NCBI GenBank assembly: GCA_028554795.2
Contig: CM068838.1
Coordinates: forward strand, 123,387,928-123,451,927
DNA from: Sinohyriopsis cumingii
Taxonomy: Eukaryota > Mollusca > Bivalvia > Unionida > Unionidae
Direction of reading: 5' to 3'
DNA length: 64,000 nucleotides
Shown here: one piece after another, positions 10,335-22,748 of the stretch
How the letters are laid out: every line of letters starts with the position of its first letter
Numbering within the stretch: the stretch's first letter is position 1
The notes under the pieces: generated by a model
What the model was told of the DNA's origin: nothing
The model's database searches: none
The model's input: only the letters and a program-made list of their open reading frames with translations
Made by a program: the position numbers and the translations under genes

Positions 10335-11300
10335 TTGAGTAGATATAAGGAAATATTTCACGAGTGAAGTAGAAACATTACATTGTCAAGAATGGCGAAG
10401 CCGAAAGTGACATTACATAATATGTTCACTTAACGAGTTAAATATTTCCCCATCTCTACAAAAATTTGATCTTCTTTTTATGTTTTTAAGGCAAACCCAT
10501 TCAATTTCCATGGATTTCTTTTCCATTCTTTGTCAATGTGAATTATGGCTGCATTACTACATCGATCATAAAAGCACAGAGACATTTTGAAAATTTGAAT
10601 TGTGCGTATAATGTTATAGTTTCTGTATTTTGTCCAACGAATGACGGCTATAATATGAAAATGAGATTATTATTTTCGCTAACACATTTCTTGCGCGGAT
10701 TGAAGCAGTCAACATTGCTGGGGTTGAGGGCAGTTGTGAAAAGATGACAGAACGGTCCAACAGACATTAGAGTGTAACATCGTTACGCAACAGATTTAAA
10801 AGATTGCCAGCACACATTTAATGATTTTTTTTTGCGATTTTTCTTTATTTTTGCATTGAGAGGTGAATTTGTGTGTGTTGGCAAGCTTGCAGTTTATTTC
10901 GGTACCAGACCAGACCATGTAACTAGAATTTGATTGTTACTTAAATTCGGTGTGCCATTGACAGGAAATTAAATGCCTGCTTTCTCCATCGTTTTCAGAC
11001 ATGATTATGACTGTGACGGCATGTAAAATCGCCACTCACTTAAACAAATTTCTCTGCATATATGATTAAGACATTTTGACCAAAATGTGTACCGTTTGTG
11101 CCATTGGGTGTAGCAGAGATACTACAATTCTGTGCATTACGGCTGACACAGAATATTGAATGACAACAGGTCATGCGAGTTCATTCACTGCAAATTTACA
11201 CTATTCAGGTGGAAAGCTAAATGCAAATAAGGACAATACTTTAAACCTGCATTTTATTGTTTGGAGTTCTTTTTTTAAAGAAATCTTGATGGCACTTTGA
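10335..11300. repeat. ~1-kb dispersed repeat, copy 2
   Basis: This copy aligns with 1210-2235 through several shared blocks. It is located in the 3' flank of TYR-A. No equivalent is seen between 28210 and 28730 behind TYR-B, so it looks like an insertion or an ancestral spacer lost in B. No ORF of interest was found, and its class is unknown. Confidence 0.6.
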
Positions 11301-11360
11301 TTATATGATTGTATACAATTTGATCACTAGTTTTCGGAGATTTTAAAATATAATCAGCAG

Positions 11361-11376
11361 AGAGAGAGAGAGAGAG
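11361..11376. repeat. (AG)n microsatellite
   Basis: This short AG tract follows copy 2 of the 1-kb repeat. A purine tract occupies the equivalent place after copy 1 (about 2352-2400). Confidence 0.8.
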
Positions 11377-11718
11377 GTGTTATCAAAACGTGTGACTTGC
11401 CCATTACTGTACAGTCCAGTTTGTAAACCATCGCGGTAGAAATTGTGAGATCCAAAACCCCAAACTTTAGAAACTGAATAAGATTTTCAGCATTTAGGAC
11501 TGTTTTCATTAATTTAGTAGATTTTGATTAACAATCTCTATCCACCTTTTATATCATTTTCTTGTCTCACTGATATATTTGAATCGCAGCTGTATGAAGC
11601 GACATAAAGTTTTATATGTATGGAAACATACGAGTTTCAATAATCCATTCATATAACAACATTTCTCTGGATGGTCTTTATATCGTTACTGTAAATGTAC
11701 ACACACACTTACATGCAC

Positions 11719-11760
<42 letters not shown>

Positions 11761-11762
11761 TC
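11719..11762. repeat. (AAT)n microsatellite
   Basis: Pure AAT triplets, about 14 units. The following sequence (11763-11950) aligns with 28715-28890 behind TYR-B, so it lies within the duplicated block. Confidence 0.9.
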
Positions 11763-12539
11763 TTTATTTGTTTTGTAGTTAAGTGCAATAGAACATGACC
11801 CAGAGTGCAATACAAAAATAAGCTTCTTTTTTTATACATCTGCATTAGCCTAAGCTATCACGTTTAAAGTGTTTCTGATCAATATTTACCTGACAGTGAT
11901 ATATGGAATATCGCCTTGTATAACACATTAGCACACATCACACCAGGAGTGTATTAAGGGCGGGGGAGGGGAGTAGCGGGGGTAGAGGCACATATTTGTC
12001 GTGGATAAGAATGCGTGTGTTTAATTAAGTCTTACATTCATCTAAATTGTCTTACAATTATACACATGTAAACAGCACCGACCTTAGCAAACGCGGGTCC
12101 CTATTGGGATCATTTTGGCAGGGCCCACTTTATTTACACGCAACCACCCCCACCCCCCGTAAACTCAATATTTGGAAATAAACTTTTAAACAAGTTTTAT
12201 TTTTAAAAGTTACTAACGCGAGGGGCCCCTGTGAGCACTGGACCTGATGGGGCCAAATCGGTCCGATTGGCCTAAGGTCGACCCTGCACGTGGATAATAT
12301 TTGAAAGACTGCCTTCAAGGTGTATTTGTCGACCTATAAGGCATCCTCCTCATCTTTAAGAGTCCCGGGCCTCCAAAAATTCTTTATCCGGCGCTGCATC
12401 GTACAATGTGAATTTCACCTTTTATTAAAAACATACAACACACGTGTTGGAGAAATGACAAATTGCGCTCACGAGAGAATATATTTCAGGGAACACAATT
12501 TTCTTAACGAGATGAAACTGTTACTCATATGTATGCTGA

Positions 12540-12815
12540 TCGTAACAAAAATACACACTGTAACAATAATATACGCAGTAACAATAATACACACTGTAAC
12601 AATAATACACACCGTAACAATATTATACACTGTAACAATAATGCACACTAGCAATAATACACACTGTAACAATAATACACACATTAACAATAATACACAC
12701 TATGACAATAACATACACTAACAATAATATACACTGTAACAATAATACACACCGTAACAATAATACACACTGTAACAATAAAACACACTGTAACAATGAA
12801 ATACAAAGTAACAAT
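12540..12815. repeat. 18-bp minisatellite (TAACAATAATACACACTG)
   Basis: There are about 14 imperfect 18-bp units. The matching position after TYR-B (29085-29110) holds only one unit-like remnant, so the array expanded after duplication. ORFs reading Thr-Val-Thr-Ile-Ile or Asn-Asn-Asn repeats in both strands are artefacts of the 18-bp period. Confidence 0.9.
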
Positions 12816-12819
12816 GAGA

Positions 12820-13249
12820 GATACATATTTGTTCATCTTAAACGTTTACAAGACAGTTGTTTCTCCACATTTTTCTACTGCTAGTTTTATGTCAAACATA
12901 TATCAACATCTACATTATCTCTTTTCAACACCAATTGATGGATGCCAATTAAGGATTAGATTTTGTTCTAGAAAAGCTGTTCTTATTTTCAAGGTCTACA
13001 ATTATGTAGTGTCATTGTATATGAATGTTTTAAAGCTTGTAAGGATCAATGACACAAAGAATATCACACGGTTGAATGAAAACAATGAAATATTCATAAC
13101 AAAGGATGGGACAAGAAAGTTTGAGAAATCGCTTGTTGACGTATTGTTATGGAACAGTGGCAATAATTACTCAGCGTTTAGGAATGTATACCGTACAAGC
13201 ATTTCAATGATCAATCTTGAACACGTGACCTTATAACATTTCTGTTGTG

Positions 13250-13316
<67 letters not shown>

Positions 13317-16300
13317 GTGTGTGTGTGTGTGTGTTAACATTATGTTAGCCTTGCCAACTTTGTATCAATTTCCGTTCAGTCTGTATCTGTAAAGTCGATA
13401 CTAATTAATGTAAATTTGTTTTAATTTACAGGGTAATGATGTAAACTAGTTGTTAACTAATTACGACAACCTGAATAAATTATGGATCTTTTTATTACTG
13501 TTATTAAATGAAGAATATGTGCAAAACTTGTATATAGTGCCAAACAAACTACGACAGTTTGTGGAAAAAGTGATACATATAAAGAATTAGTCATTGTAAC
13601 GAAAGATCGAAGACAGACGCTGTATTAATAATTTTTCTTACAATATGTAAGATGTATTTGATGTCCAGTATATGTGGATTATCAAAGGAGCTAGGATTGC
13701 CACCCAACAGGTTTCTAGGTGAGACCAAATTAAATCAAAACTTTAATCATTTGTTGTTCCAGTTTGCCAGTGACACATATCAAGTCAAAACTGCAATACA
13801 CAGTGTAAATATGGCCCCCAAGAGTTTCCAAAAGTAATGGGCGGTAACGTTAAAGCCATTAATAAAAGAAGCTCATAATTCCGAGCAGCAATTATACAGC
13901 GTTAAAAATGCATGTATAACTCTGTCAATCTTGATTCGTGTATACATTGAGAAAAACATCTGTTACGGCGATAATAAAAAACAAAATCTAAAAACTAAGA
14001 ACCAGAAACAAATACAAACACAGCAAACAACATAAAACAAACAAGCAAATTTTAATTTTTGAATATATTCCCATCGTTTTAAGACCAGTACACAAGCATC
14101 AATGAAAGTGTCTTTGATTCAGTGTGCATCATGAACAATTTTAAGAACCCAAAATCATATTTGTTTCCTTTAACATGACACACTACAGTAGTTAACCTTG
14201 GCTGACCAGATGGCATGATTCTAACCACCACATTTCCGGTCACGAATTGAGCGCGCTAGCCACTAAGCAAATGCATGCCCTGCCTCTATTAGTCGCTTTT
14301 AACCACTCGCATTACGGGGGAGGGGGGTGGGTGGGCAGGATTGAAAAAAAATGTGTGACAAAAGCAACTGTTCTTTTCCAGAGCATTTATTATGTCTTTC
14401 TTCGTACATGTCAAAAGCACTTCGTGTGTCATCCTTTGTGTCCTCGCTGGCCAAGGTTCCGATAACCCTATATACACCTTGGCGGAACGAACAGCTATAT
14501 TGGTGCTTTGTCCTAGCGACATCTACTGGATTTAATGCGTTGCCTCTTTTAGCATGTAATGCCAACTAACCAATAGCGTGGTGCATTGTAAATGGGCCGA
14601 AAACGCTTGTGGCAATTGACTTAAAAAGTATACTTCGTAAGTTTAACATCGAAAGAATGACTGGGTACAAGAGCGAATCCATCACAGGTGTATTTGAGAG
14701 AAAGGTATTTGTGTAAACACGGACCGGCACCGAAAAATTGCTTATTTATCAGTCCATTAAAGTTGTGTGCTCCTCTTGTCACGATCACGCATTATTTGTA
14801 CTTTTCGACTAACTTTTGCAATGACAAGCCAGTGTTCGAAGTTATTCAAATATCAGTTGAAGTTATCAACTATGCAAAAAGAATGTGTGCGGACATTTAT
14901 ATTATAGAACGGAGAATCATGAAATGATTCTGATTTGCCACACATTGTGCGTAAAAACTGAAACACGGATTATCACAACTAAGCATTACTTTGAATAGCA
15001 GAAGATAGTTTCCGTTTTGAAAAAAGTCAATCTTTATAAAAACCGTTTTTTGACAAAGGATCTCAAATTAGCCACGGCGGGAATCGGAAAAATTTGTTGA
15101 GATATCTCCGTGTCAACGTTGTAGTTTCATTCAACGGTGCAAAACTGCGGTTTGCCAAGATGCGTTGCTCAGGCAGAATTGCGACCACTGCATTATGGAA
15201 CAAGATGAAAGTTGCATTATTAAGATATACTGGCCTGCACGATAATGATGGCTGTCTTATCGCGTGAAACAAATGAATGTTTTCTTTTCTTCTAATTTGT
15301 GATGCAAAATTAGATAACGTAAAATGAAAACTTCCCGGATATTTCACGGTAAATTGTATGCGTCACAGAAATAACGTAATTCAATTAATTTCAACTTTAA
15401 TGACGTTTCTTTTCCTTTTATGACTGTTTAAAAATGTAAGTAAATCATCTTGTGTTGGAACTGAAATAGTATTCTTTGGTTGGTTTTTTTGTTTAGGAAT
15501 AGGTTACCAGACAAACAGTGTTTTAAATATGTACATACGAGAAGACATCACAGAGGGGATTCAGCCAATGATTTGTCACTTTAAATGTTTCCGTGTTACT
15601 TTGCATAGCCTCAGTATTAAAGGTGAATATCTAGTTATTTAGAGCATGCGCGATAACGCGTTTCGTGTTGGCCTATCGGTCTTGATCTGAATTATGATCC
15701 TGAGTCTTTATTCGCTGAACATCGTATGGAGCACACTATATTAGTAAACGAGCTCATTTCTTATAATAGTTTGGTCCGTGTCACCAATCATGCTATAAAG
15801 ATGATAATTTGCACCCATTTGGAGCATTCTCGTCTAATAGTTTGATTCGGGATGTCAATTTTAGATTCGATTTTCATCAGAACAGAACAGAGGTATATCG
15901 ATGTGCACTTTCGATGAATATAAATTTCCTTGATACTTTAGTCTGACCGACGCATTCCTTTCTTCATGAAAAAAGTCAAACGTCAGATACAAACGCAGAC
16001 AACTTTAGACATCCGTGTTGATTGAGATTTCAACGCTTATGTCGTACTCAGCTGTCGAGTGTGTATCTTGATGGAAACTAGGGTCATGATGGTTCATCAC
16101 AGTGCCTGATGTATCAACTTAAACTTCTTTATTTCTTCATAATAGTTCCCAACCCGTCAGAAGATCGACGATATAGATATTTCTACTTATAGATTCGAGA
16201 ACGTTTAGAATAAATTAAGATCAGCTTATCAATTTCTCATTTTGTACAATTTCAGTGTCTAATATATTGCATTCAGCTGTCCATGACGAAAACTCAGTGA

Positions 16301-16759
16301 AGGATTTAACATAATTATATGAATATTTCAAGGGTGATAACTCAATATCCAACTCCAATGCATTCTATAAAACATGAATTCTAATATTTGAGAATCACCC
16401 TACTCTTAAACGTTTCTGAGTACTCTACCAGATTTTTTGTATTCTCGGAACTTGTTTGAATACTAACTATTGCCTGTATTCTCAGAAGTGTTTTAGCACT
16501 GAACCAGTCACCGTACTCTCTGAACACAAAATCCCAGCTCAAGCACAACAGGAGTTCATGAACGTCACTGTATATATTTTTCATTGCCACAGATACATCT
16601 CGTGCTAAGGGGTTGAGGACCATGAACTCACCTATTACATTTTATGCAAATGGTTAAATACACATATACAAACATACATATACGTATATACGTATATAAA
16701 TACAAATATATACTTATATGCATATAAATTTAACAATTAATACAGTGAATCCTCTCTTG

Positions 16760-16760
<1 letters not shown>
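12820..16760. other. Intergenic, no gene recognised
   Basis: This is AT-rich spacer between the two duplicated blocks. It contains a (TA)n(GT)n compound microsatellite at 13251-13334. A 146-codon frame (12796-13236) starts inside the 18-bp minisatellite and has no recognisable domain, so I do not call it. No splice-supported exon was found. Confidence 0.5.
13251..13334. repeat. (TA)n(GT)n compound microsatellite
   Basis: About 31 TA units run straight into about 9 GT units. Confidence 0.95.

Positions 16761-16761
<1 letters not shown>

Positions 16762-16830
<69 letters not shown>
16762..16830. repeat. (TA)n microsatellite at LINE 3' end
   Basis: About 34 TA units adjoin the A/T-rich 3' end of the LINE fragment that begins at about 16840. 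It may have grown from the element's simple-repeat tail. Confidence 0.95.
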
Positions 16831-16836
<6 letters not shown>

Positions 16837-16839
16837 ATT

Positions 16840-17862
16840 ACTAATAATGAGGACTTTGTATAGAGCCTAATCTTTAGAAGCTCAAAGCGCATTACAACAT
16901 TATACAACACCTATAACATAAAAAAACAGATATAATGATATTATTACAAAAAAAAAAAACACTATGAAATTAGAAAACATAAAAATATGCTGAAAATATT
17001 TAAGGTAGGGAACATTATTAGGTATTTAAGTTTGTTCTTGCAGTCGATAATAAGTGGTTTTAAGAGCACTCTTGAATGGGATCACTGTGTCTTTGTGTCT
17101 AAGTTCAGTGTGGAATTCATTCCACGTTGCTGGGCCCTGGTATGTAATAGAACGTTGTCCATATGACTTCGGTTTCGTAGTGGGAATAATAAGTATACGA
17201 TTGTCAGAAGAGAAGCGTAAATATTTTACTGGTGTGTTCACATGGGTGTGGTCGGATAGGTATGTTGTCATGGAGTCCGTCAGTGAAACGTAGCACAGAG
17301 AACAAAGTTTGTGTTTGATTCTGGATCGAATGGATAGCCAAGTGTAGGGTACAGAACAGCGGGGAGGTGTGCTCTTGTCCTGGTACTCTAAGTATGATCC
17401 GAGCAGCTGTGTGTTGAATCTTTTGAAGTTTCTGAAGTAGATATTGAGATGAACCAGACAAAATTGAGTTACAATAGTGCAGCCTTGAAAGTACTAATGA
17501 ACACACAAGTGTTTTAGTGGCATCAACTGAAAGATATTTGCGAATAGAGCTCAGAATATGAAGCCTTGCATATGTTCATGCCATGTTGGTGCAACGTGAG
17601 AGTACTATCAAGACTGACACCTGGGTTGCGTACTATGTTTTATCATCATTCATCTGCAGCTTGTTACATGTCATCCATGATTTCACATCAGAAATGGACC
17701 TCTCTACATCTTGGATGGTAGCATCAACTTCAGTTGGGTAGCTAGATTTGTATATTTGGGTGTCGTCAGTGTACAAATTGTATAGAATGAAGAGAACACA
17801 TCCAACAACATACCCCTGTGCGACACCACAACATAGGGCTGGAGTGGATTCCATTTTGCAGA
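16840..17862 (-). pseudogene. CR1/L2-like LINE fragment 1 (RT C-terminal part)
   Basis: It reads on the minus strand and is closely parallel to 29790-31000. It retains part of the reverse transcriptase with LYTDDTQIY (YADD changed to YTDD), then CNKLQMNDDKT, and the C-terminal segment LLQKLQKIQHTAARIILRVPG. Frameshifts and an internal deletion separate the pieces. The 3' end (TCTAAAGATTA...AAGTCCTCATTA on the minus strand) is identical in layout to fragment 2. It is 5'-truncated next to a (TA)n tract. Confidence 0.85.
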
Positions 17863-17869
17863 CATAATA

Positions 17870-17876
<7 letters not shown>

Positions 17877-17929
<53 letters not shown>
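17877..17929. repeat. (TA)n microsatellite
   Basis: This TA tract flanks the truncated 5' side of LINE fragment 1 and is followed by a GA-rich stretch (17936-17960). Confidence 0.95.
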
Positions 17930-17930
<1 letters not shown>

Positions 17931-18195
17931 GCAGAGACAGAGAGACAGAGAGAGAGAGAATCATAAATGTTAGAACAACATCATAATTCCAAAAGACTGG
18001 GTAAATGGAGTATTGCATGAGTTTTTATTTCCTGCATACATTTTTCTCTGATACAGAGAGTGGTCCGCAACTGGAATCTTATTTTACTTTAATAACGTGT
18101 ACGCGTTCTACAAAATAAAACTGTTTTAGGTACAACAAACACTTGAAGAAAATTGGTTATTGAAATCATGATATAAAATGTATAATCTGTAATCA

Positions 18196-18199
<4 letters not shown>

Positions 18200-18265
<66 letters not shown>
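18200..18265. repeat. (TA)n microsatellite
   Basis: Pure TA tract of about 33 units. Confidence 0.95.
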
Positions 18266-18267
<2 letters not shown>

Positions 18268-18588
18268 TATAATCTTTTCATTCGCAGTAAAAGGTTTAAA
18301 TACGTGTATATCTATTTCATAAAATACGATATATTTTGACAAGTGGTACCTATTCTTGTCGTACAGTTTCCTGATAAATGTTTGCGTTAATTGTGGGAGT
18401 TCGTACGTATGACAAACGATAAACTTTTTTTGACCTCAGACTTGCTTGTCATTAATTAAAGGTAGCTTTAGTCACTAGCGTTAATTCACAAGGTATTAGT
18501 CACAAGGAGTGACATGTCCGCGATGAACAGAGTATATTTATAATTAGAGGACGAGGTAGAAAGCATCATTATTTTGCATACATATATA

Positions 18589-18593
<5 letters not shown>

Positions 18594-18632
<39 letters not shown>
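18594..18632. repeat. (GA)n microsatellite
   Basis: Pure GA tract of about 19 units. A second GA tract lies at 32815-32851. Confidence 0.9.
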
Positions 18633-18639
<7 letters not shown>

Positions 18640-18905
18640 GAGAATCATAAATATACTCCAGACAGAAGGGAAAGTGCTATCCCTTGATTCCTATACAATA
18701 ATGCTTGATAATTTTAGGCAGAATTAATATTTTAATATAAATAATACTATCATACAGGTTAGATAATTTTTAATTAAAACTTCTCTAACCTGCATGATAT
18801 TATTATTTGTATCAATGTATATATATATAAAAGTAATACAGAATAATATTGCATGAACACCTACTCATATACACATCAACACATACAATACTTTAAATGG
18901 TAAGA

Positions 18906-18934
18906 TAATAATAATAATAATAATAATAATAATA
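18906..18934. repeat. (AAT)n microsatellite
   Basis: Short AAT triplet tract just upstream of LINE fragment 3. Confidence 0.85.
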
Positions 18935-18989
18935 TTGGATTTCGCAGAGGTGGCTATCTCAGAAGTAATAAAACTAAGGTCATACAGAT

Positions 18990-19659
18990 GTAAAAATTGA
19001 ATCATATTATAAGTATTTAGGTTGCATATTTAATGTGGATATTTTCTTTAAAAATAAATTTAAAAAATCGTGGTATCTGTGCCAAAACCTCTGTTCTTGC
19101 AGGGCTGTGCATATATTGAAGCAAAGTCTTTCAAAATTTGGCAGATTATCCGTAACTTGATTGTTTTGTCTGTTTGATTATGGGGCTGAGGTTTGGGGTT
19201 TTTACGATGCCAATGATATTGAAAAAGGTGATTTGTCATTTTCTAAATATATCCTTGGTACATCTAAGTCTACTCCAAAAGCATTCGCTTATAAAAAATT
19301 TGGAAAAATTAGTACACAGTGAATAAGATATAAACGTATTTTAAAATATTGGCTAAGACTTCTAAATATAGCGGAAAATATATCTCAAATAATGCTACGA
19401 TTTATATTTTAAATGGGGGGAACATTATAATTGCTAGGCTAACAATGTTGAAAGCTTCTATTTTACACTTGGATTTGGCAATGTTTGGTGTATTCATGGC
19501 GTTAATAATGAAAATACATTTCTAAGTACATTTCTAAGATTCTTCAACCAGAGATGTAAAGATATATTTTGGCACAACCTGGAGAATATGATTAAGACGA
19601 TGGAAAGACTGCGTTTCGATAGGTCAGTGGGAGTAGAATTTACTTGTCAGAGATAGCTA

Positions 19660-19660
<1 letters not shown>
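18990..19660 (+). pseudogene. Fragment of a second LINE type (post-RT C-terminal region)
   Basis: The plus-strand frame, interrupted by a few stops, reads YYKYLGCIF, then FDYGAEVWGFYDANDIEKGD, FSKYILG, and RILKYWLRLLN. In many LINE polyproteins this run (YLG...; LLYG-E-WG; KF-K-ILG-K-T; I-YW-RL) follows the RT domain. A later piece (FWHNLENMIKTMERLRF) fits the extreme C-terminus. It is not related to the LINE at 29.7-32.2 kb. The clade is not determined. Confidence 0.6.

Positions 19661-19735
<75 letters not shown>
19661..19735. repeat. (TA)n microsatellite
   Basis: About 37 TA units immediately after LINE fragment 3. Confidence 0.95.
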
Positions 19736-19738
<3 letters not shown>

Positions 19739-20000
19739 AAAAAATAATTTGGTTTTCTGGTCAATTGGATTCCTGTTACAAACATATGTTAATCTGACAG
19801 AAAGACTAAATGAAGGTACTAAATGTAGTTAACTCATTTGAAGACCGCTTTGAAATTATTTCATTTAGCGTTTGTTTTGTGCATAAAAGGTGCCTGTCCC
19901 CTGAAGACAATCTTTATTAGTTTGAAACGCTTAGATGCTGTCTCGAAATTCGTCGTTTTCTCTTCCTCCCTTTCTCCCCTCTCTCCCTCTGTCTCTCTGT

Positions 20001-20105
<105 letters not shown>

Positions 20106-20730
20106 TAGATAACAGCACAAGTACGATACAGAGCGGAAAGTGCTATCCCTGGGTCACACAGAAAAATGATGAATAAAATGAAGCACATTTTTAATTGTGA
20201 AGAAATAATAGTATCCTTCAGATTAGAGAATTGTTAAATCGTTCTCTCTGGAGATTCTGTCCAGGGTCGGCTGATTGAGACTCTGATAAAAAATACAGTT
20301 TAGCTGTGCACTTAAATCCGAATTCTGACGTCATCTTAGTTCAGACATATTATTGTCATGAGCTATTAAATCTTTGAACAAGGTTAACCACATATATCAT
20401 TGTCATGTACTGTTGAATATTTGAATAAGGTTAAGCACGTGTATGTTTCTGATTAGGTAAATAATGGGGAAAAACAAGAAACACCTCTCCCCTCCAAAAA
20501 AGAACAGGTGAACGTGCTCGTGACAACGAAGCAGATTAGACTTGTGTCTTGCTTACGTCCCGTTATGACTGGTCGGTGCTTGTTTCATTCACAGTCGATT
20601 GTTTGCAATCCATCATGACAGCGACGTTTAAAACGTCACGGGCCGGCTAACTTGTCATTGCTGAACTGATTGACTAGGATACAAAACAAATTGTCAGACC
20701 TGATATACCAACCTTCCCACAGATATTTTT

Positions 20731-20803
20731 ATTGGCCGAGTCAAGGATTTCCCTCTGCATGCCGGCAATAATATATGCTCTCTGAAATCTGTGATCAGAA
20801 CAA
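20731..20803 (+). promoter_or_regulatory. TYR-B promoter region with degraded TATA box
   Basis: The region 20466-20900 aligns with the TYR-A promoter. The inverted CCAAT (ATTGG) is kept at 20731-20735. At the TATA site, GATCAGTATAAAT of TYR-A corresponds to GATCAGAACAAAT here (about 20793-20803). A different AT-rich motif, AATAATATATG, lies about 25 bp upstream (20767-20777) and might serve instead. A GC/CA repeat (20823-20843) is inserted near the expected start site. Confidence 0.5.
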
Positions 20804-20829
20804 ATTTGCCAGGTCTTGTAACACGCGCG

Positions 20830-21003
20830 CACACACACACACCCACGTTGTGTGTAAAGTTTATCGGATTAAACAGATGTGAAAGTCTTCTAACTTTCAA
20901 TTTTTGATGAATAAAAGATTCCTTGTAATCTTAAAGGAAACCAAAACGGTTTGAAACGGGATTAAAACAAGGTATATTTATAGGAGTGAACTTTCATAGT
21001 AAG
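20830..21003 (+). other. TYR-B exon 1, non-coding 5' UTR exon (5' end approximate)
   Basis: The exon ends GTAAG|GTAAGT at 21003/21004. The preceding ~110 bp align with the TYR-A leader exon (GAAACCAAAACGGTTTGAAA versus ACACTTTGAAA; GGAGTGAA). The start is extrapolated from TYR-A. Confidence 0.55.
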
Positions 21004-21182
21004 GTAAGTGTCATCCAAGTGATCTAACTAAATTCACTCGAATGAGTTATTTCAATGCTACGTTCACCGCTGCTGTTATTTATCCATATTTATCATTTAA
21101 TAAAAATAAAATGGGTTCTAAAATGGTCGTCTACAAGATATTGTTTTGCAATATAAGTTCCGCAAAAGTGACTGCTAACCAA

Positions 21183-21303
<121 letters not shown>

Positions 21304-21415
21304 AATCATTTGGCGAATAACAATTCTTTCAAGTGTACTGGATCCAGCAAAGGGTCACGTGTGTCAGGGATTGATTAAGATAAATGCAATAAACTGACAA
21401 CGAACAGTGCGAAAC

Positions 21416-21599
21416 TAGTATCTAGCTAGCCTAAGCGCTTTCGACTCTTTATTGAGTCTTTTTCAATGGCAAATACAAAACATAGATGAGACAAACAAAT
21501 AATTAAAAAAACGGTTATGTTTGCATAAATTTACATGGCTGTTTCTACAGGAATTCAACCTTTTAAAGACACGAAAGCGCTCAGGCTAGCTAGATATTA
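21416..21599. mobile_element. Fold-back/MITE-like element in TYR-B intron 1
   Basis: Inverted arms of about 28 bp, TATCTAGCTAGCCTAAGCGC followed by TTTCG on the left and CGAAAGCGCTCAGGCTAGCT followed by AGATA on the right, lie about 125 bp apart. There is one mismatch in the core. A small inner stem (GACTC tttatt GAGTC) follows the left arm. No coding capacity and no clear target-site duplication were found. It is absent from TYR-A intron 1. Confidence 0.6.
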
Positions 21600-22138
21600 A
21601 TTTAACGTTACCCAATAAATAGTATAGTAGGCAGATACTGATATTTACTTTTCAACGTGATCTGTGTCAACAGTGATCTGCTTCAACAGTGATCTATTTC
21701 TGATCTGTTTAAACAGTGATATGTTTGAGCGTGATCTGATTCAACAGCGACCTGATTGAACGGGATCTGTTTGAACAGTGGTCTTATTTTGTAATATAAA
21801 TCTGCGGAAAAGAAACTTTGGCATTAGGACTTGATGCTCATGGATAGTTAATTTGCAGACGCTAGCTGCTTGCAACCGGTCAACCTTATGTAAGGTCAGT
21901 GGTTAATAGTCATTTATTTAGACTTGACCCCGCCCACACCTCAATTTACTTGAATTTAAAAACGAAACTCTCAAGCTCCATTTTTGATATATCTAAAGGC
22001 ATTAAGTATAGAAGTACATATATATTACATATTGTTAGTAACGTTCGAGTTGACCATAAAATGAATTGTTATACGCGACATAGAAGATCTGTCGAAGTGA
22101 TGTGATTGATATAAATAGTATGCATATTTGAAGTGTAT

Positions 22139-22184
22139 AATAATAATAATAATAATAACAATAATAATAATAATAATAATAATA
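22139..22184. repeat. (AAT)n microsatellite
   Basis: AAT triplets with one AAC interruption, in TYR-B intron 1 about 150 bp before the coding exon. Confidence 0.9.
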
Positions 22185-22337
22185 AATGTATCAGCTGCAG
22201 CTGAAGAGAAAGGCTGCCATGTATCTTTCACGATTTGTTTGCGGGTAAATGAGAGTAAAGGGTTGGAGCTAAGTATTTAGGTTTGACAAATACCAGATAT
22301 ATTCGTTAGTTTCATTTTTAACTTTCTTCATTTCAGA

Positions 22338-22748
22338 ATGATCTGGGTTTTTTCACTCACAGTGATCATGATCGGCCTGTCGTCATATGTTCAAGCAACA
22401 GTGGATCAAACAGACATCCCTGAAGAGCTAACATGGAACTTTTACGTAGCACATAAAAAGACTTCCATGTCGAGCACCCCGGCAAATGCCATTCAGTCAT
22501 GGTGTACAAACGTGTATAAATGGCAGCATGACAATATCGTACATGGTGGTAGAAACGCTTCTACTGGGACAAGACAACTAGTACATCATCTTTCTGATCA
22601 GGTGTTTCAGTCTGTCCATCATACAGGCCATGTGAAGCGCCAAGTCGCTCCTAGTGGACCAAAGAGAAAAAGAAAGGAGATCCGTATGTTGACTGAAAGA
22701 GAACTTGACCTCTACTTCAAGGCTGTCAGAGCAGCTAAAACGAATACG
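22338..22748 (+). CDS. TYR-B coding exon 1 (signal peptide, N-terminal region)
   Basis: The acceptor CATTTCAG lies at 22336 and the ATG at 22338, as in TYR-A. There are 137 codons, ending ACG|GTACTA in phase 0. The donor is immediately followed by the ACT microsatellite, so positions +3 to +6 (ACTA) are poor. The open frame runs on through the intron as poly-Leu, which is not protein-coding. Confidence 0.9.

Noticed and set aside
12796..13236. 146-codon frame
   Set aside because: Starts within a minisatellite, has no recognisable domain and no counterpart behind TYR-B.
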